The notes under the pieces: model-generated
What the model saw: only the letters and a program-made list of their open reading frames with translations
What the model was told of the DNA's origin: nothing
Database searches by the model: none
From: Paracoccaceae bacterium
Lineage (GTDB): Bacteria > Pseudomonadota > Alphaproteobacteria > Rhodobacterales > Rhodobacteraceae
Direction: 5' to 3'
DNA: 64,000 bases
Assembly: GCA_958296035.1 (NCBI GenBank)
Contig: OY282431.1
Coordinates: 1,181,001-1,245,000, forward strand
In this document: positions 16,451 through 25,832 of the stretch, piece after piece
How positions within the stretch are numbered: the first letter of the stretch is position 1
Layout: each line of letters opens with the position of its first letter
Made by a program: the position numbers and the translations under genes

Positions 16451-17981
16451 CTTGCGACTCCGCCATCAGAAGTCCGATTTCGGTTCGCGAAGTTTCCGAG
16501 GTAGGAAGGCTTCGAGACAATCTTCCTGCCGACAGGACCGCGATGCGGTCGGAAATCTCCAGGAGCTCGTCAAGATCCTGACTGATGACCAGTATGCCGG
16601 ACCCGGCGTCGGCAAGCTGGATCAGAGCTCGGCGAACCGCTGCCGCGGCATTGGCGTCGACACCCCATGTCGGCTGGTTGACCACAAGAACCTCCGGTTT
16701 CTGGAGGATCTCTCGGCCGATCAGGAATTTCTGGAGATTACCGCCCGACAAGGAGCGGGCGGCAGCCTGTGTGCCAGATGTCCTGACGTCGAACCCCTCT
16801 ATGATGTCTGTTGCAAAGCGTCTGGTGTGTTTCCAGTCAACGATGCCTCGCGGAGCCAGCTTCATGCGCAGGGTGCCGCTGAGAAGCGTATTTTCGGTTA
16901 GCGACATGTCGGGCGAGGCCGCATGTCCAAGGCGTTGCTCGGGTGCGGTAAGCAACCCCAGTTTTCGGCGCCGGCTAGAGGAATGCGTGATCACGTCTTC
17001 CCCATGCAGCTGGCACTGGCCGCTACTGACTGGCAATTCGCCCGAAAGCGCTCCCTGGAGTTCGTCCTGCCCATTGCCGGCAATACCGGCTATGCCAAGA
17101 ATCTCGCCAGCATGAAGGTCAAAGTTTATGTCGGAGAGATTAACGCCAAATGGCGCAGAATTCTCCAGTGACAGTCCGGCAACCCTCAACAGAATCCGAT
17201 CGCGCATCTTCTGCTTGCTGCCGGCGCGACCAATACTGGTACCAACCATCATTTCGGCAAGCTGCTCGGCCGAGCATTCTCTCGGGTCACAGGAGTCTAC
17301 AACCTTTCCTTGCCGCAAAATCGTGGCATCGGCGCACAATTCACGTATTTCCTCGAGCTTGTGCGAAATATACAGAATCGAGGTGCCTTCTCCGGCCAGC
17401 CGCCGCAAGGTTCCAAAAAGTGAATCCACCTCCTGAGGTGTCAACACCGAAGTCGGCTCGTCCATGATCAACAGTTTCGGATTCTGCATCAGGCAGCGAA
17501 CGATTTCCACACGCTGGCGCTCGCCGGCTGACAGGTCTCCGACCATGCGGCCGGGCTCGAGCAAGAGATGGTAGGACTCGGCGACACCACGAATGCGCTC
17601 GGCAATGCCGGCCATTTGGGCGTCGTCAAGGCTTAGCAAGATATTCTCTGAGACGGTCAGGGCTTCGAACAGCGAAAAATGCTGAAAGACCATTGCAACG
17701 CCTGCAGCACGGGCGGTACGGGGCTGGGCAGGTGCAAACGCGGAACCGTTAAATGACATGCTGCCGCTATCCGGTCTAACCAGGCCATAGATCATTTTGA
17801 CTAGCGTAGACTTGCCTGCACCATTTTCACCTAGCAGAGCATGAATGGCACTGTGGTCAATTGACATAGAAATCTGATCACAGGCCTGTACTCCGGGATA
17901 GGCCTTGCTCAGTTCCTGAAGACAAAGCAATGGACCGAACTGGCGACCTGCATCGGTTCGGTGCGTATCCGCCTTGGACAA
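16437..17981 (-). CDS. ABC transporter ATPase with two nucleotide-binding domains (NupO/YufO type)
   Basis: A 514-residue tandem ATPase energising the BMP importer. Domain 1 has GENGAGKST, LSAGERQRVE and LLIMDEPTSVL. Domain 2 has AGNGQDELQ in place of a canonical Walker A, LSGGNLQKFLIGRE and VLVVNQPTWGVD; the degenerate second site with Gln for the catalytic Glu is usual for this family. The start codon is TTG at 17981 with GGAGG four bases before it; no better start exists nearby. First gene of the four-gene minus-strand operon. A dyad-rich region ~150 bases upstream (18131-18158) may be the operator. Confidence 0.87.
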   Translation of the reverse strand: MSKADTHRTDAGRQFGPLLCLQELSKAYPGVQACDQISMSIDHSAIHALLGENGAGKSTLVKMIYGLVRPDSGSMSFNGSAFAPAQPRTARAAGVAMVFQHFSLFEALTVSENILLSLDDAQMAGIAERIRGVAESYHLLLEPGRMVGDLSAGERQRVEIVRCLMQNPKLLIMDEPTSVLTPQEVDSLFGTLRRLAGEGTSILYISHKLEEIRELCADATILRQGKVVDSCDPRECSAEQLAEMMVGTSIGRAGSKQKMRDRILLRVAGLSLENSAPFGVNLSDINFDLHAGEILGIAGIAGNGQDELQGALSGELPVSSGQCQLHGEDVITHSSSRRRKLGLLTAPEQRLGHAASPDMSLTENTLLSGTLRMKLAPRGIVDWKHTRRFATDIIEGFDVRTSGTQAAARSLSGGNLQKFLIGREILQKPEVLVVNQPTWGVDANAAAAVRRALIQLADAGSGILVISQDLDELLEISDRIAVLSAGRLSRSLPTSETSRTEIGLLMAESQDATS

Positions 17982-18130
17982 ATTTCCTCCAGGTAATCAA
18001 GCCAGCTGGGGTACCGCAACCGGTCACTCTTACCTGAGCCAGTTCGCAGTAGCAAAGCGTTGCGGGTCTTCGCACACAGTAACATCGCTGATAGTCTCGT
18101 CGCTCGCTGCCCAACCAGCGGCGCCCTGGG

Positions 18131-18158
18131 TGATCACAAATCAGTGATCGGTGGTCAC
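18131..18158. promoter_or_regulatory. Operator-like dyads upstream of BMP transporter operon
   Basis: TGATCAC (18131-18137) faces GTGATC (18144-18149) across 6 bases, and a further related GTGGTCAC follows at 18151-18158. The block lies 150-177 bases upstream of the ATPase TTG start. Such GTGATCAC-like dyads suit a GntR- or LacI-type repressor, but no regulator gene is adjacent. Confidence 0.35.
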
Positions 18159-18599
18159 AGGTCGCCAAACATTTCATCTGAATTGCAGCAGGAGAAGGAC
18201 CGGAGTTTGAGCCAGATCTGAGTGCGTACGGCGGCCGTGGTTGTGTGTCCATTTGCCGGCAAGATTGCCCTGCATTGTTCAGACCACAGGGCATGGTTCC
18301 TGGGAAGTGTAATTTGGTGGCATCCACGAGATTCAGAGATGAGATGGCTGGACCAGCCGACGCAATCCTGTTCAGGAAACTGAAGAGAGATATGGCGCTG
18401 GCGCATGCCAGGCTTAATTCAGCTGACAGTGCCTCATTTCTCATACTGTGCTGCCCGATCGTGTGCATGCTGGGCAGACCTGGAAGCCTGATGGAAAGTG
18501 ATCTCCCCCACGCGATGACATCAAGCACAACAGGCATCTCCGTAAGGGTCAGGCAGTGCCACGAATTCTGTCTAGCCCAGGCCCCTTTTGATTGGGAAA

Positions 18600-18648
18600 C
18601 CTATCAGACAACTGGTCAAATATTGATTCCATAATATTGACTGATAGG
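18600..18648. promoter_or_regulatory. Nested AT-rich inverted repeat
   Basis: CCTATCAG (18600-18607) pairs with CTGATAGG (18641-18648), and inside it GTCAAATATT (18615-18624) nearly pairs with AATATTGAC (18633-18641). It could be an operator or a cruciform in a gene-poor region, but no gene starts close to it. Confidence 0.25.
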
Positions 18649-19572
18649 TGATGCGTCGGGTGTGAGAACCGCGCGCCGAACGGCGTCCTGACTGCGCTTT
18701 TTGACTGCTCAAACCGTCGGGAGAAGAAAGCCATTGTGCGACCGGCAGTTAGCCCGAGCGGTGCTTGAGCGGCAGCGGTGCGGCTTCACACGTGTTGTTT
18801 CCCGAGTAGATTCAAAAGTTGCTTCTCAGATTAATCCAGCACAGTAGGGGACAATTTGTTCCGCTTTGCTCCACAAACATTGGGGAAGGTCATGCATAGC
18901 AGAATAGATACCGCTTGTAGCGAGATGAGCGGCATCATTGAGTGGCTGGCCCGAGCGAACGTCACGCCTAACATGATCCGATCTGGAATAAGGTAACGTT
19001 TGCCAGTATCGGAACTGGAAACAGAGCGTCGAAAGCACCGGTAGTTCGCGGAACAGCTGCTGTACGGACGTCCATGACCAAATTCTTGTAAAGTCGGCGG
19101 GCGTTCTTGCAGGTTGGTTTCGAGGACCGCCTGCCGCGGTGTAATGGCCCCTGACGATGAACCCTTGCCAGGCGATCGTCCAAAAGATGCTTCGGTCTCT
19201 GGCCGACAAAATTTTGGCTGCTGCCTTGCCCCTGAACTTACCCCGTCTGGTGAAAGCAACGTATTCAATGCTTCTTTGGTCGCTGATACAGGAGAGTTCT
19301 CCACGAGGCTCTGATAACTTCTACGGTGCTGAAGGAAATGAATGTTTAGTGGTCACTTGCACTGGAAGGCAGCCAAGACCACCAGTTGAACCAATCGCAG
19401 CAATCGGGGTCGCACAACCACCAAATCACTCGGTAGGTAGAGTTTACACTCGCAGCCCCCCAGGCTGTTTGGTGGTCAATTTACCCCAATGAGCAGACGG
19501 CAACCGAGGGGAAGAACGACGCAATGGACACTTGTAACACCGAAATCACAAGTGTCCGAATATGGCCTGAAC

Positions 19573-19649
19573 TGGTAGCGGAGGAGGGACTTGAACCCCC
19601 GACACGCGGATTATGATTCCGCCGCTCTAACCTACTGAGCTACTCCGCC
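19573..19649 (-). tRNA. tRNA-Met (anticodon CAT), elongator type
   Basis: Read on the minus strand, a complete 77-base cloverleaf with encoded 3' CCA. The acceptor stem GGCGGAG pairs with CTCCGCT (a G-T first pair), the D arm contains AGCTCAGTAGGTTAGAGC, and the anticodon stem GCGGA/TCCGC encloses ATCATAA with anticodon CAT. The T arm has GGGGGTTCAAGTCCCTC. It looks like elongator tRNA-Met of alphaproteobacteria rather than initiator; a CAT tRNA-Ile2 is less likely on stem sequence. It stands alone. Confidence 0.93.
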
Positions 19650-20299
19650 AAAAGCGCGATCACATACTGCTCCGGGCACTATTAGTCAACGCCGGCTGCT
19701 CAACATGCAGCATAGTACTTTCGACTGTTGCCAGCTAGCCCAGTCCAGGAGTACGTGCCATGGATGGATCAACTCATCGCCGGATCAAAGGACATCCCTG
19801 TTTTGCCCAGGGCCAAGCTGCGGCCGAGAAGGCAGGCAGATTTCGGTGGATACCTGATGCCTGCACGGTTCCCTCGTACGAATGGTTGTGGGCCGCAACC
19901 ACAGGTGGTTTTACGCGCTCGTTTCGGCTGGTCGGCAACCGATTGAAACCTGGTCCAGGTGTATCAGTGTCGATGAACCGGGGTGCTGGATTCGACCCTG
20001 GTCTTACGCAGTCCGGCGGCGGTCGCTGGCAATGTCCTGACAAGCCGATCAGGACAATTGCCTGGCAAACTGGTTGGTTGAATCGACGGTCTGTTTGACT
20101 GAATATAGACTATCCGAGGCCCCCAGCTGATCGCGCACGAGTCAATGCCCGGCGCCAGACTGCGCCTATTGCCGCGATCGCTCAACCGATGCAGAAGGCA
20201 GTCGCAAATTGAAGCAATGGATTGGAACCACTGCCTGAAATCGCATAATCTGAACTGCAGCCAAGAATCTCCCCAACAGTAGCTCAAAGGAAATACGGT
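19650..20299. other. Gene-free interval between tRNA-Met and the cox cluster
   Basis: In these 650 bases I see no gene with family support. The last bases carry the AAAGGAAA ribosome site of the following MoxR gene. No integrase or direct-repeat attachment site was found next to the tRNA. Confidence 0.45.
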
Positions 20300-21211
20300 T
20301 TGAACGAAGCAGCCGGGTCGATAAGGGACGTTCAGGAGATTCTCCGCAGCGCCGACTACATTTGTGACCGACCCTTGGCCACGGCAGTATACCTGTCCTT
20401 GAAGCTGCAGCGACCACTGTTTCTTGAAGGTGAAGCAGGTGTCGGTAAGACGGAGATCGCTCGCTCGCTTGCGGCGGCGCTGGGGCGAACGCTAATCCGT
20501 CTGCAATGCTACGAAGGGCTCGATACGAGTTCGGCGGTCTATGAATGGAACTTTGCTTCGCAGATGATCACCATTCGCACCGCAGAGGCCAGCGGCCAAC
20601 TCAATCGCGAAGCTTTGCGTGGTGAATTGTTCACGCGCGATTACTTGATAGCGCGACCTCTGTTACGGGCGTTGGAACCACACAGCGAAGGCGCGCCTGT
20701 GCTGCTAATTGATGAAATCGACCGGACCGATGAACCGTTCGAAGCGTTTCTGCTGGAGATTCTGGGAGACTTCCAGATCACAATTCCAGAACTCGGTACA
20801 ATTCGTGCTGACGCGCCCCCAATTGTCGTCCTGACGTCCAACCGAACGCGTGAGATCCATGACGCCCTCAAGAGGCGCTGCTTCTACTACTGGGTCGAAT
20901 ATCCGGAGTTTGAGAGAGAGCTCAAGATTGTTCTGACTCGCGCGCCTGGTGCTAGTCAGCAACTGACAAGAGACATTGTCACCTTTGTTCAGAAGCTACG
21001 TGAACTACAGCTGTACAAGCGACCTGGAATCGCGGAATCAATTGACTGGGCCAAATGTCTATTGGCCATGGATGTTGTTGAGATCTCCCCTGATGTCATT
21101 GCGGACACGATCGGTGCACTTCTCAAGTACCAGGATGACATTGCAAGCCTCCACTCTCTAGGTATCGAGCAGGTTCTGAAACAGGCAAGAACAATACAGG
21201 ACGGCAGCTGA
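20300..21211 (+). CDS. coxD: MoxR-family AAA+ ATPase (CoxD-like)
   Basis: A 303-residue AAA+ ATPase. Walker A is GEAGVGKTE (Lys50), Walker B LLIDEIDRTDE, sensor LTSNRTREI, with an arginine-finger region KRRCFYYWVEYP. LIRLQCYEGLDTSSAVYEWN is typical of CoxD. In carbon monoxide dehydrogenase clusters CoxD works with the VWA protein CoxE as a chaperone for insertion of sulfur and metal in the molybdenum active site. The start is TTG at 20300 with AAAGGAAA 7 bases upstream. The VWA partner starts 119 bases downstream. The whole set through 29048 is on the same strand. Confidence 0.88.
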   Translation: MNEAAGSIRDVQEILRSADYICDRPLATAVYLSLKLQRPLFLEGEAGVGKTEIARSLAAALGRTLIRLQCYEGLDTSSAVYEWNFASQMITIRTAEASGQLNREALRGELFTRDYLIARPLLRALEPHSEGAPVLLIDEIDRTDEPFEAFLLEILGDFQITIPELGTIRADAPPIVVLTSNRTREIHDALKRRCFYYWVEYPEFERELKIVLTRAPGASQQLTRDIVTFVQKLRELQLYKRPGIAESIDWAKCLLAMDVVEISPDVIADTIGALLKYQDDIASLHSLGIEQVLKQARTIQDGS

Positions 21212-21330
21212 CTGAAAACTATGAGCCTCGGGTGAAACTTCTTCGAATCGGCGGCTCAGCCACAGTGTGGACATTCCGCAAGTCTGGTGTCTCGCTTCCC
21301 CGGCCGGGCAGTTTATGGAGCTAGTGAAGA

Positions 21331-22722
21331 ATGCCCGTAACGACCGCATCCGAGTCGGTCGAGGCCGCCGGGTCCGAACCAGGCCATCTGCTTCAGGGAT
21401 TCAAAATGTCCTGGCCCATTGACAGTAACTGCCGGCAAGGTCGACTCGTACACAACATCATTTACTTTTCGCGCGCTCTGCGCCGAGCCGGGCTGCCAGT
21501 CGGTCCAGCTGAGGTGCTTATGGCAGTACAGGCTGTATCAGCTGTAGGATTCAGTAGCAGGCACGACTTTTACTGGACGTTGCATGCCTGCCTGGTGACG
21601 CGACCCGACCATCGGCAGGTTTTCGGCCAGGTATTCCGGTTGTTCTGGCGAGACCCAAGGTTTCTTGAACACATGATGTCAATGATGTTGCCAATGATGC
21701 GGGGTGTTGCAGAGAAGCACAAGGCTGAAGCCGCCGAACGACGTGCTGCTGATGCACTCGTTGGGGAAAAGGTCGGGCATGAAAACTCCGCGCCTGACAT
21801 CGTCGACAGCGAAACCGATGTGAGCATTGATGCAGCCGGCACGATTTCGTCCGTCGAACGCCTTGGCGAAATGGACTTCGAGCAAATGACAGCAACGGAA
21901 ATGGCCGAGGCCAGGAAAGTTATCAGTTCTATGCACCTGCCGGTCAGGCCACTCGTTTCGCGCCGTCGCAGGGTGCATCCGCAGGGCAGCTTTCCGGATT
22001 GGCGTCGTACGATGCGAATAGCAGCAGCAAATGGTGGCGAATTCGATTTCATTCGACGACGTTCCTTGTCGACACGCTGGCCCCAGTTGGTAGCGCTCTG
22101 TGACATTTCGGGCAGCATGTCTGCCTATTCCCGCACATTGTTGCATTTCCTTCACACCATGTCGGGCCGTCATGGGGCAGGTTGGTCAAAAGTCCATTCA
22201 TTCACGTTTGGAACAACCCTGACTAACATTACACGACAGATGCGAATATCAGATGTGGATGAAGCTGTTGCAGCTGCCGGCCGCGAAGCACAGGACTGGG
22301 ATGGCGGTACGCGGATTGCGGAATGTCTCAGGATGTTTAATCTGGTGTGGTCGCGTCGAGTCTTGGCCCATGGCGCGATCGTATTGCTGATCACCGATGG
22401 ACTTGAGAGCGGTGACATTGAATTGCTGGACCGGGAGATCAGACGGCTTTGCCTTGCATCCCGACGGCTTGTCTGGATCAATCCATTATTACGATGGGAG
22501 CAGTTCACGCCCAAAGCCCGAGGCGTTCGGACTATGCTGCCGCATGTTGACTGCTTTCTCTCGGGGCACAGCATCAATTCCTTGAAGGCTCTAGCCGAAA
22601 CGCTGGCAGATTGTTCGAGCGATGGTGACAAGCAAAGGATCATGGAACGTATCGCCGCAAGCGAAACCAGGACGAACTGGGGTAGAGGCGGCATGTGGCA
22701 ACTGGTGGCGGGTTCTTCATGA
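21331..22722 (+). CDS. coxE: VWA-domain protein (CoxE-like)
   Basis: A 463-residue soluble protein. The N-terminal half is helical (the FSRALRRAGLPVGPAEVLMAV start is typical of CoxE). Residues ~250-450 form a von Willebrand A domain with the metal-ion site DISGSMS beginning at Asp258, then WDGGTRIAECL and LLITDGLESGD. It pairs with the MoxR ATPase for maturation of the molybdenum hydroxylase. The ATG has GGAG 10 bases upstream. The 3' end overlaps the XdhC-like gene by ATGA. Confidence 0.87.
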   Translation: MPVTTASESVEAAGSEPGHLLQGFKMSWPIDSNCRQGRLVHNIIYFSRALRRAGLPVGPAEVLMAVQAVSAVGFSSRHDFYWTLHACLVTRPDHRQVFGQVFRLFWRDPRFLEHMMSMMLPMMRGVAEKHKAEAAERRAADALVGEKVGHENSAPDIVDSETDVSIDAAGTISSVERLGEMDFEQMTATEMAEARKVISSMHLPVRPLVSRRRRVHPQGSFPDWRRTMRIAAANGGEFDFIRRRSLSTRWPQLVALCDISGSMSAYSRTLLHFLHTMSGRHGAGWSKVHSFTFGTTLTNITRQMRISDVDEAVAAAGREAQDWDGGTRIAECLRMFNLVWSRRVLAHGAIVLLITDGLESGDIELLDREIRRLCLASRRLVWINPLLRWEQFTPKARGVRTMLPHVDCFLSGHSINSLKALAETLADCSSDGDKQRIMERIAASETRTNWGRGGMWQLVAGSS

Positions 22723-23720
22723 CAGCAAGGACACATGATCAGATTCCAGAGCAGGCGCTGGCATGGCATCTGGACGGAGGCGTGACCTTGGCTACTGTCA
22801 TGCAAACCTGGGGCTCGGCGCCGCGCCCGGTAGGCAGTCAACTGGCGATAAGCAGCCGAGGCGAAATCGCCGGATCAGTTTCAGGTGGCTGTGTCGAGGG
22901 TGCGGTTGTCGAGGAGTCTCTTGCAGCAATGGCTGAAGGCCTGCCGAGAACAATCGAGTTTGGCGTATCCGACGACAATGCCTTTGCAGTCGGGTTGGCT
23001 TGCGGAGGTCGCATTGAAATCCTGATCGAGCCCGTTGACGGAAATCGCGGTTTGACCTCCCGCCAGCTATCGCAACTTGTCGAGCTGCGCGCACGGCGAG
23101 TACCGGTTGCCACAGCCATAAATCTGTCAACCTGGCAGTGTCGGCTGGTGCAGGACGGTTGTGGTGAGCTGTTCGATCTCTTTAGCCATCGGTTTACAAG
23201 CGACCGCAGCGGGATGGAACAGGACTGGTTTGTTACCATCCACAACCCGCCCCTCAGGCTAATTGTCGTAGGCGGTGTTCATATCGGCCAGCCTCTGATC
23301 GAGTTCGCAAGGCTGGTTGGATACGATCCGATGTTGATCGACCCGCGCCAGGCATTTGCATCGGAAGCCCGCTTTCCGGGAGAACGCATTGTCCATGATT
23401 GGCCAGATGAGGCGATCGAGGCCGAAGCGCCAGACTATAGGACTGCAATTGTGACATTGAGCCATGATCCAAAAATAGACGATCCGGCGCTCCTGGCAGC
23501 GTTCGCCACGGATGCCTTCTATATTGGTTGTCTTGGGTCGACACGCACACATCGGAAACGCGTCCTGCGGCTCCGGGATGCCGGGTCGACACACCAGGAC
23601 CTGGCACGGCTGCACGCTCCGGTAGGTTTGGACATCGGTGCAGAGAGTCCAGCTGAAATTGCCGTTGCCATAGTCGCACAGATGACCTCGACCTTGCGCG
23701 GGAGAGGATTGAAAGCGTGA
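22719..23720 (+). CDS. XdhC/CoxF-like molybdenum cofactor maturation factor
   Basis: A 333-residue protein of the XdhC-CoxI family. The N-terminal part contains ATVMQTWGSAPRPVGSQLAI and SVSGGCVEGAVV, and the C-terminal Rossmann part has RLIVVGGVHIGQPLIEFARL and FYIGCLGSTRTHRKR. Family members bind molybdenum cofactor and help sulfurate it for hydroxylases such as xanthine dehydrogenase and CoxL. The ATG at 22719 overlaps the CoxE stop (ATGA) and the gene ends overlapping the next by GTGA, so it sits in the middle of a coupled operon. Confidence 0.88.
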   Translation: MTARTHDQIPEQALAWHLDGGVTLATVMQTWGSAPRPVGSQLAISSRGEIAGSVSGGCVEGAVVEESLAAMAEGLPRTIEFGVSDDNAFAVGLACGGRIEILIEPVDGNRGLTSRQLSQLVELRARRVPVATAINLSTWQCRLVQDGCGELFDLFSHRFTSDRSGMEQDWFVTIHNPPLRLIVVGGVHIGQPLIEFARLVGYDPMLIDPRQAFASEARFPGERIVHDWPDEAIEAEAPDYRTAIVTLSHDPKIDDPALLAAFATDAFYIGCLGSTRTHRKRVLRLRDAGSTHQDLARLHAPVGLDIGAESPAEIAVAIVAQMTSTLRGRGLKA

Positions 23721-25213
23721 AATTTGGGTCTGCAAGACCGGATGGAGCTGAAGGCGCAATCCTGGCTCACTCTCTGCATTTGCACGACGGACGTATTCGC
23801 AAGGGGCGTGTGCTGTCAAAAGCAGATATAGAACGATTGGTTGGCGCCGGAATTGAGCGGGTTGTGGTGGCCCGGCTCGAAGGCAATGACCTCCCAGAGG
23901 ACAAGGCAGCGGAACTTATCGCGCAGGCGCTTGTTGCCGATTGCAAGCTTCTTACAGCATCAGCCCCCTTTGCTGGCCGGTCCAATCTCATAGCTCAGGC
24001 ACCGGGATTGCTGCAGGTGGACAGTGATCGACTCACTGCACTGAATCTTATTGATCCGGCAATAACCTTGGCTACACTCGCCAACAATTCCCGGGTAATC
24101 GGGCGGGCCCTGGTAGGGACACTCAAGATCATCACCTACGGGGTCGATCAGGCGTGCGTTGCGCGTGCGGTTGGCGCGGCAGGGGGCGTCATAGCAGTCC
24201 GGCCGGTCATTTTGCGAACAGCAAGCCTGATTGTAACCGAAGTTGTGGGCAGTTCTTCGCGGGCAAGCAAGAAAGGCATGATTTCGGTCGCCTCGCGGCT
24301 TGATGCCCTGGGAATCCGTCTTGTCGAAGTGGCTCGCGTAAGGCACGACATGCCGGATATCTGTCACGCCATCCGGAATTGCATTGGCGAGTTGATCATG
24401 CTGATGACCGGCTCAGCAACCTCTGACCCCGAAGATGTCGGACCACAGGCCGTTCGCGAGGCCGGAGGGTCCGTGGCACGCTTTGGTATTCCGGTGGATC
24501 CAGGCAATCTCTTGTTTTTTGGCGCTCTAGGTCAGCGGCCGGTAATCGGATTGCCGGGATGTGCCAAATCGCCCGCGCTCAATGGTGCCGACTGGGTTCT
24601 TGAGCGCCTGGCCTGTGGTCTTGAACTGGGAGACAGGGACATAGCCCAGATGGGTGCAGGAGGACTGCTAAAGGAGATTCCCATTCGTCCGCAGCCGCGA
24701 CGGTCTACGCGCCTGGTGGCCACAAGACCTCGGGTTACGGCAGCGGTGCTGGTCGGAGTGGACACTAATGCTGCTATCCAGACAGTTTCATTCTTGCGAG
24801 AATGTGCTGTTGATCAACTTATGGTGATATCCCAATGTTCAGCTCCTGATGAGGCCTCGAAGACGAGGCCGGGCTCAACGAAGATCGTATGGCACGCGCT
24901 TTCCCTGGGCGCTGACTACAGTCAGCACGTTGCGGCTGCGGCAACTCGCCTGAGCGGCCAGACCGATTCCGTACTGCTGGTCCGGGCAGGTGATGAAGCT
25001 GTGGGCCGGGCTCGCATTGATACACTGGTTAGCGCTTTCAGTCCTGCCGACGGAAGGGAGATCTGTTGCTTGGCAACACCAGAGGGGCGCCGGGAGTTTC
25101 CGGTTTTGATGGGCAGGAGGTATTTCGAAACCTTGGCAGACGCGACAACTGGCAAGGGGGTCGCAGAAATTGTGGCCAATGCCGGCGAGTATGTTGTTGA
25201 TATCGAGCTTTAA
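23717..25213 (+). CDS. MoeA-like molybdopterin-binding protein with degenerate nucleotidyltransferase domain
   Basis: A 498-residue protein. Residues 1-~335 are the MoCF/MPT-binding part (EGAILAHSLHLHDGRIRKG at the start, LIMLMTGSATSDPED near the middle, FGALGQRPVIGLPGCAKSPA). From ~338 on it aligns with the MobA/MocA-like NTP-transferase domain found in cox-cluster relatives, but the LAAGxSxRMG nucleotide loop is replaced by AAVLVGVDTNAA and the GDMP motif by AGDE; the late RREFPVLMGRRYF part is kept. The first domain probably handles molybdopterin for CoxL, while the second has likely lost nucleotidyl transfer. The start is GTG, overlapping the XdhC stop. Confidence 0.8.
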   Translation: MKFGSARPDGAEGAILAHSLHLHDGRIRKGRVLSKADIERLVGAGIERVVVARLEGNDLPEDKAAELIAQALVADCKLLTASAPFAGRSNLIAQAPGLLQVDSDRLTALNLIDPAITLATLANNSRVIGRALVGTLKIITYGVDQACVARAVGAAGGVIAVRPVILRTASLIVTEVVGSSSRASKKGMISVASRLDALGIRLVEVARVRHDMPDICHAIRNCIGELIMLMTGSATSDPEDVGPQAVREAGGSVARFGIPVDPGNLLFFGALGQRPVIGLPGCAKSPALNGADWVLERLACGLELGDRDIAQMGAGGLLKEIPIRPQPRRSTRLVATRPRVTAAVLVGVDTNAAIQTVSFLRECAVDQLMVISQCSAPDEASKTRPGSTKIVWHALSLGADYSQHVAAAATRLSGQTDSVLLVRAGDEAVGRARIDTLVSAFSPADGREICCLATPEGRREFPVLMGRRYFETLADATTGKGVAEIVANAGEYVVDIEL

Positions 25214-25269
25214 TCCGCTATACACAAATGAAGGCGTAGGTGCGTACTCACATATTAAGGAGGCTTGTG

Positions 25270-25740
25270 ATGGCAACAGTTCACATGGTCGTGAACGGCA
25301 GGGAAGTTTCTGGGGAAGTGGAAGGGCGGACGCTTCTATCGGATTTTCTTCGCAACGGTCTCAAGTTGACAGGCACGCATATTGGTTGTGATACCAGCCA
25401 GTGCGGCGCCTGTGTGGTTCACGTCAATGGCAAGGCTATCAAGTCATGCACGATGTTCGCGCTTGAAGCCTCTGATAGCACTGTAACAACAATCGAAGGG
25501 ATGGCCAACGAGGATGGCTCGCTGGGGATTGTGCAGCAAGCCTTCCAGGATCACCACGGCCTGCAATGCGGGTTCTGTACCCCTGGAATGGTTATGTCGG
25601 CTGCTGCGCTTTTGAGTGAGAATCTGACGCCAGGTGAAGCCGAGATCAGAGATTACCTGGAGGGCAACATTTGCCGCTGCACTGGTTACCAAAACATCGT
25701 CAAGGCTATTCAGGGAGCTGCAGAAGAGTTGGCAGCGTAG
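25270..25740 (+). CDS. coxS: [2Fe-2S] small subunit of molybdenum hydroxylase (CoxS type)
   Basis: A 156-residue iron-sulfur subunit. The first, plant-type cluster is held by Cys40, Cys45, Cys48 and Cys60. The second, helical cluster is held by Cys100, Cys103, Cys135 and Cys137 ([10 protein letters not shown] and ICRCTGY). It passes electrons from the molybdenum site of CoxL to the FAD of CoxM. The ATG at 25270 has a perfect AAGGAGG 6 bases upstream, so the longer frame from 25240 is rejected. It begins the structural part of the cluster, 56 bases after the MoeA-like gene. The gene order S-L-M differs from the common M-S-L. Confidence 0.92.
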   Translation: MATVHMVVNGREVSGEVEGRTLLSDFLRNGLKLTGTHIGCDTSQCGACVVHVNGKAIKSCTMFALEASDSTVTTIEGMANEDGSLGIVQQAFQDHHGLQCGFCTPGMVMSAAALLSENLTPGEAEIRDYLEGNICRCTGYQNIVKAIQGAAEELAA

Positions 25741-25832
25741 AGCCGGTGACGCGTTTTCTTATGTACTTTGGGAACAGAATTCGATTGATCGTCGCGGTGC
25801 AAGGGTACCAGCGACAACTGTAGGAGATAATC

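Larger units (their letters stand above)
17982..19572. other. Long gene-poor interval upstream of the BMP operon
   Basis: About 1.6 kb between the ATPase gene and the tRNA. Several open frames of 60-220 codons exist on both strands, but none has a family signature, a consistent start site or a neighbour in register. It holds two dyads (18131-18158 and 18600-18648) and an inverted repeat of ACCACCAAA (19417-19425) with TTTGGTGGT (19468-19476). It is probably decayed DNA; I recognise no parent gene. Confidence 0.5.

Noticed and set aside
19573-19649. tRNA as an integration site of a genomic island
   Set aside because: No integrase and no repeat of the tRNA 3' end were seen within the window.
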